Below, piece by piece: positions 62,588 through 64,000 of a stretch of 64,000 nt of DNA. Positions within the stretch are counted from its first letter, which is position 1, and every line of letters starts with the position of its first letter. A program made the translations under genes and the position numbers. A model generated the notes under the pieces. That model searched no databases. It was not told the origin of the DNA and was given only the letters and a program-made list of their open reading frames with translations. Source of the stretch: Brevundimonas albigilva (GTDB lineage Bacteria; Pseudomonadota; Alphaproteobacteria; Caulobacterales; Caulobacteraceae); contig NZ_CP097298.1 in NCBI RefSeq assembly GCF_023503965.1, positions 62,001 to 126,000 on the forward strand, in the 5' to 3' direction.

Positions 62588-63335
62588 CACGCTGCACGCC
62601 CGAAGAAGACGTCGCCGGCCGAGATGATGCGGTGCGATCCGTCGGCCAGGCGCAGGCGAAGCGCGCCGTCCGCCTCCACCCCCTCTGCGACGCCTTCCAG
62701 CGTCTCGTGCTCCAGCCGCGCGGTGCACGGGCCGTGCAGACCGACCAGGCGACTGGTCCAGGCGTCCAGGATCGGCTCGAAGCCCAGGGTGCGCCAGCGG
62801 CCCCACCAGACGGCGAAGGTCTCGGCCAGGATCTCGGCCGCCGCCTCGACCGGGGGCGCGAAGCCCAGGTCGCCGCGCAGGCGGTCGGCCACGGCGGTCG
62901 CGCCGCGCTCGGTCTCGGCCGGGGCATGGGCTAGGTTGACGCCGACGCCGATGGCCAGCCACAGGCCGCCGGCCGGATGCGGACCGCTCTCGACCAGGAT
63001 GCCCGACACCTTGACCCCGTCCAGCAGGACGTCGTTGGGCCATTTGATCGCCACCAGAGCCGGCGAGACGAAGACGTCCAGCAGGTCCGCGACCGCCAGG
63101 GCCGCGACGAAGGTGGCCTTGGCCGCCTCGCCCGCCTTCATCGGCGTGTGCAGCAGCAGGGTGGCGGCCAGATTGCCCGGCTCGGTGCTCCAATGACGGC
63201 CACGCCGGCCGCGACCGGCCGTCTGGCGGCGGGCCACGATCCAGCGGGGTCCCGTCTCTCCGGCCTCGGCCAGGCGGCGCGCCTCAGCGTTGGTCGAGTC
63301 GATCTCGTCGAGGATGACGAGGGGGCGGCGTTCAC
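62587..63335 (-). pseudogene. birA: Biotin-[acetyl-CoA-carboxylase] ligase, frame broken in a G/C run
   Basis: Attaches biotin to acetyl-CoA carboxylase. The only workable start is GTG 63335 (MNAAP). The plus strand has five G at 63321-63325 where six would join it to [20 protein letters not shown]. Then [13 protein letters not shown], the biotinyl-AMP loop, and [19 protein letters not shown] follow, ending FFGRAA. Repaired length 249 residues, catalytic part only with no N-terminal DNA-binding domain. Without repair the frame has no start after the nuoN stop. Assembly indel likely. Confidence 0.9.
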
Positions 63336-63339
63336 CGCC

Positions 63340-64000
63340 CTACCCGTTCCCGAAGCCGGCGGCGGCGGCCTTGGTCACCGGCTCCAGCCAGGCCAGGGCA
63401 CCCAGCACCAGCGGGAAGGAGAAGGCCGCGGCCGCCCAGCCGATCCACTGGGCCTCGGCCGGCGCCTTGTCGGTCGCGATCTCATCGGCCGGAGCGTCGA
63501 ACCACATCAGCTTGATGATGCGCAGATAGTAGAAGGCCACGACCGAGGCGACCAGGCCGATGGCGGCCACGATCCACAGGCCCGCGTTCGCGGCGGCGCC
63601 GAACACATAGTACTTGGCCCAGAAGCCCGACATCGGCGGCATCCCCAGGACGGACAGCGACAGGACGGTCAGGGCCACCGCCGTCAGCGGCCGGTCCTTC
63701 TTCAGCCCGGCCAGGTCCTGGATGCGGCGGATCGGACGGCCCGACCTGGACAGCGACAGCAGGATGGCGAAGAAGCCGATCTGGTCGATGACGTACAGGG
63801 TCATGAAGATCAGCATGGCCTGGAGCCCCGCCGAGGTGCCGGCGGCCAGGCCCAGCAGGGCGTAGCCGATGTTGGCGATCGACGAATAGGCCAAGAGGCG
63901 CTGGATGTCTTTCTGCGCCAGGCCGCCAAAGGCGCCGACGGCGAAGCTGACCAGGGAGATGGCGACCAGAACCTGCGACCACTGGGCGTGGGCCTCGCCG
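63340..64000 (-). CDS. nuoN: NADH-quinone oxidoreductase subunit N, 3' end only
   Basis: Partial: the gene enters from the right edge of the window (first full codon ends at 63999) and stops at TAG 63340-63342. The antiporter-like proton channel shows AQKDIQRLLAYSSIANIGYA, DQIGFFAILLSLSRSGRPI and LSLSVLGMPPMSGFWAKYYV, then the final helices and a cytoplasmic GFGNG end. Last gene of the nuo operon, four bases before birA. Confidence 0.93.
   Translation of the reverse strand, partial: GEAHAQWSQVLVAISLVSFAVGAFGGLAQKDIQRLLAYSSIANIGYALLGLAAGTSAGLQAMLIFMTLYVIDQIGFFAILLSLSRSGRPIRRIQDLAGLKKDRPLTAVALTVLSLSVLGMPPMSGFWAKYYVFGAAANAGLWIVAAIGLVASVVAFYYLRIIKLMWFDAPADEIATDKAPAEAQWIGWAAAAFSFPLVLGALAWLEPVTKAAAAGFGNG

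Overview
The window is a gene-dense, very GC-rich stretch of an alphaproteobacterial chromosome, most likely Caulobacterales (Brevundimonas- or Caulobacter-like). The evidence is gene content and order: trpE-G-D-C followed by lexA, a long rpsB-tsf-pyrH-frr-uppS-cdsA-dxr-rseP-bamA-skp-lpxD-fabZ-lpxA-lpxI-lpxB block, dnaE-lolD-lolC-proS-DUF1467, and rnj-coaX-birA-nuoN. LpxI rather than LpxH, RNase J, type III pantothenate kinase and direct-repeat SOS boxes of the form GTTC-N7-GTTC fit the same group. I saw no mobile element, phage, CRISPR array, tRNA or rRNA.

Layout. 1-13 kb: the 3' end of a polyhydroxyalkanoate synthase, an exopolysaccharide-ligase-like membrane protein, parE, an FAD-linked 2-hydroxyacid oxidase, yaaA, a 3-hydroxybutyrate dehydrogenase, a patatin lipase, tsaC with a cytochrome b561, an acyl-CoA dehydrogenase and a trypsin-like protease. 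13-17.6 kb: a Tat-exported oligopeptidase, an acetyltransferase and a His/Met/Cys-rich secreted pair that may handle copper. 17.6-21 kb (minus): pyrG, secG, tpiA. 21-28 kb (plus): ppiD, trpEGDC, lexA with two SOS boxes, and convergent comEC. 30-33 kb: gltX and gltA. 33-49 kb (minus): a FUSC transporter and the envelope/translation operon from rpsB to lpxB. 49-58 kb (mainly minus): a DUF4142 lipoprotein, dnaE, a tiny SOS-controlled membrane peptide, msrA (plus), lolD, lolC, proS and DUF1467. 58-64 kb (minus): DUF3088, a CmoB-like methyltransferase, an uncharacterised membrane-anchored protein, rnj, coaX, birA and the 3' end of nuoN.

The most interesting element is an unannotated 31-codon membrane peptide at 53505-53600 (minus) whose promoter carries two perfect LexA-type boxes. 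It has the size, membrane character and SOS control of Caulobacter SidA, the small FtsW-binding division inhibitor, so it is a candidate DNA-damage checkpoint peptide.

A second dominant feature is about quality. Twelve genes between 25 and 63.4 kb carry 15 reading-frame breaks, nearly all one- or two-base losses, several in C/G runs. Most hit genes normally essential (gltX, lpxB, rseP, cdsA, dnaE, lolC, lolD, proS, birA). Each gene's reading frame closes exactly when the small indels are repaired. This points to assembly indels rather than gene decay. Those genes are entered as pseudogene because that is what the sequence shows; functionally they should be treated as intact until rechecked.
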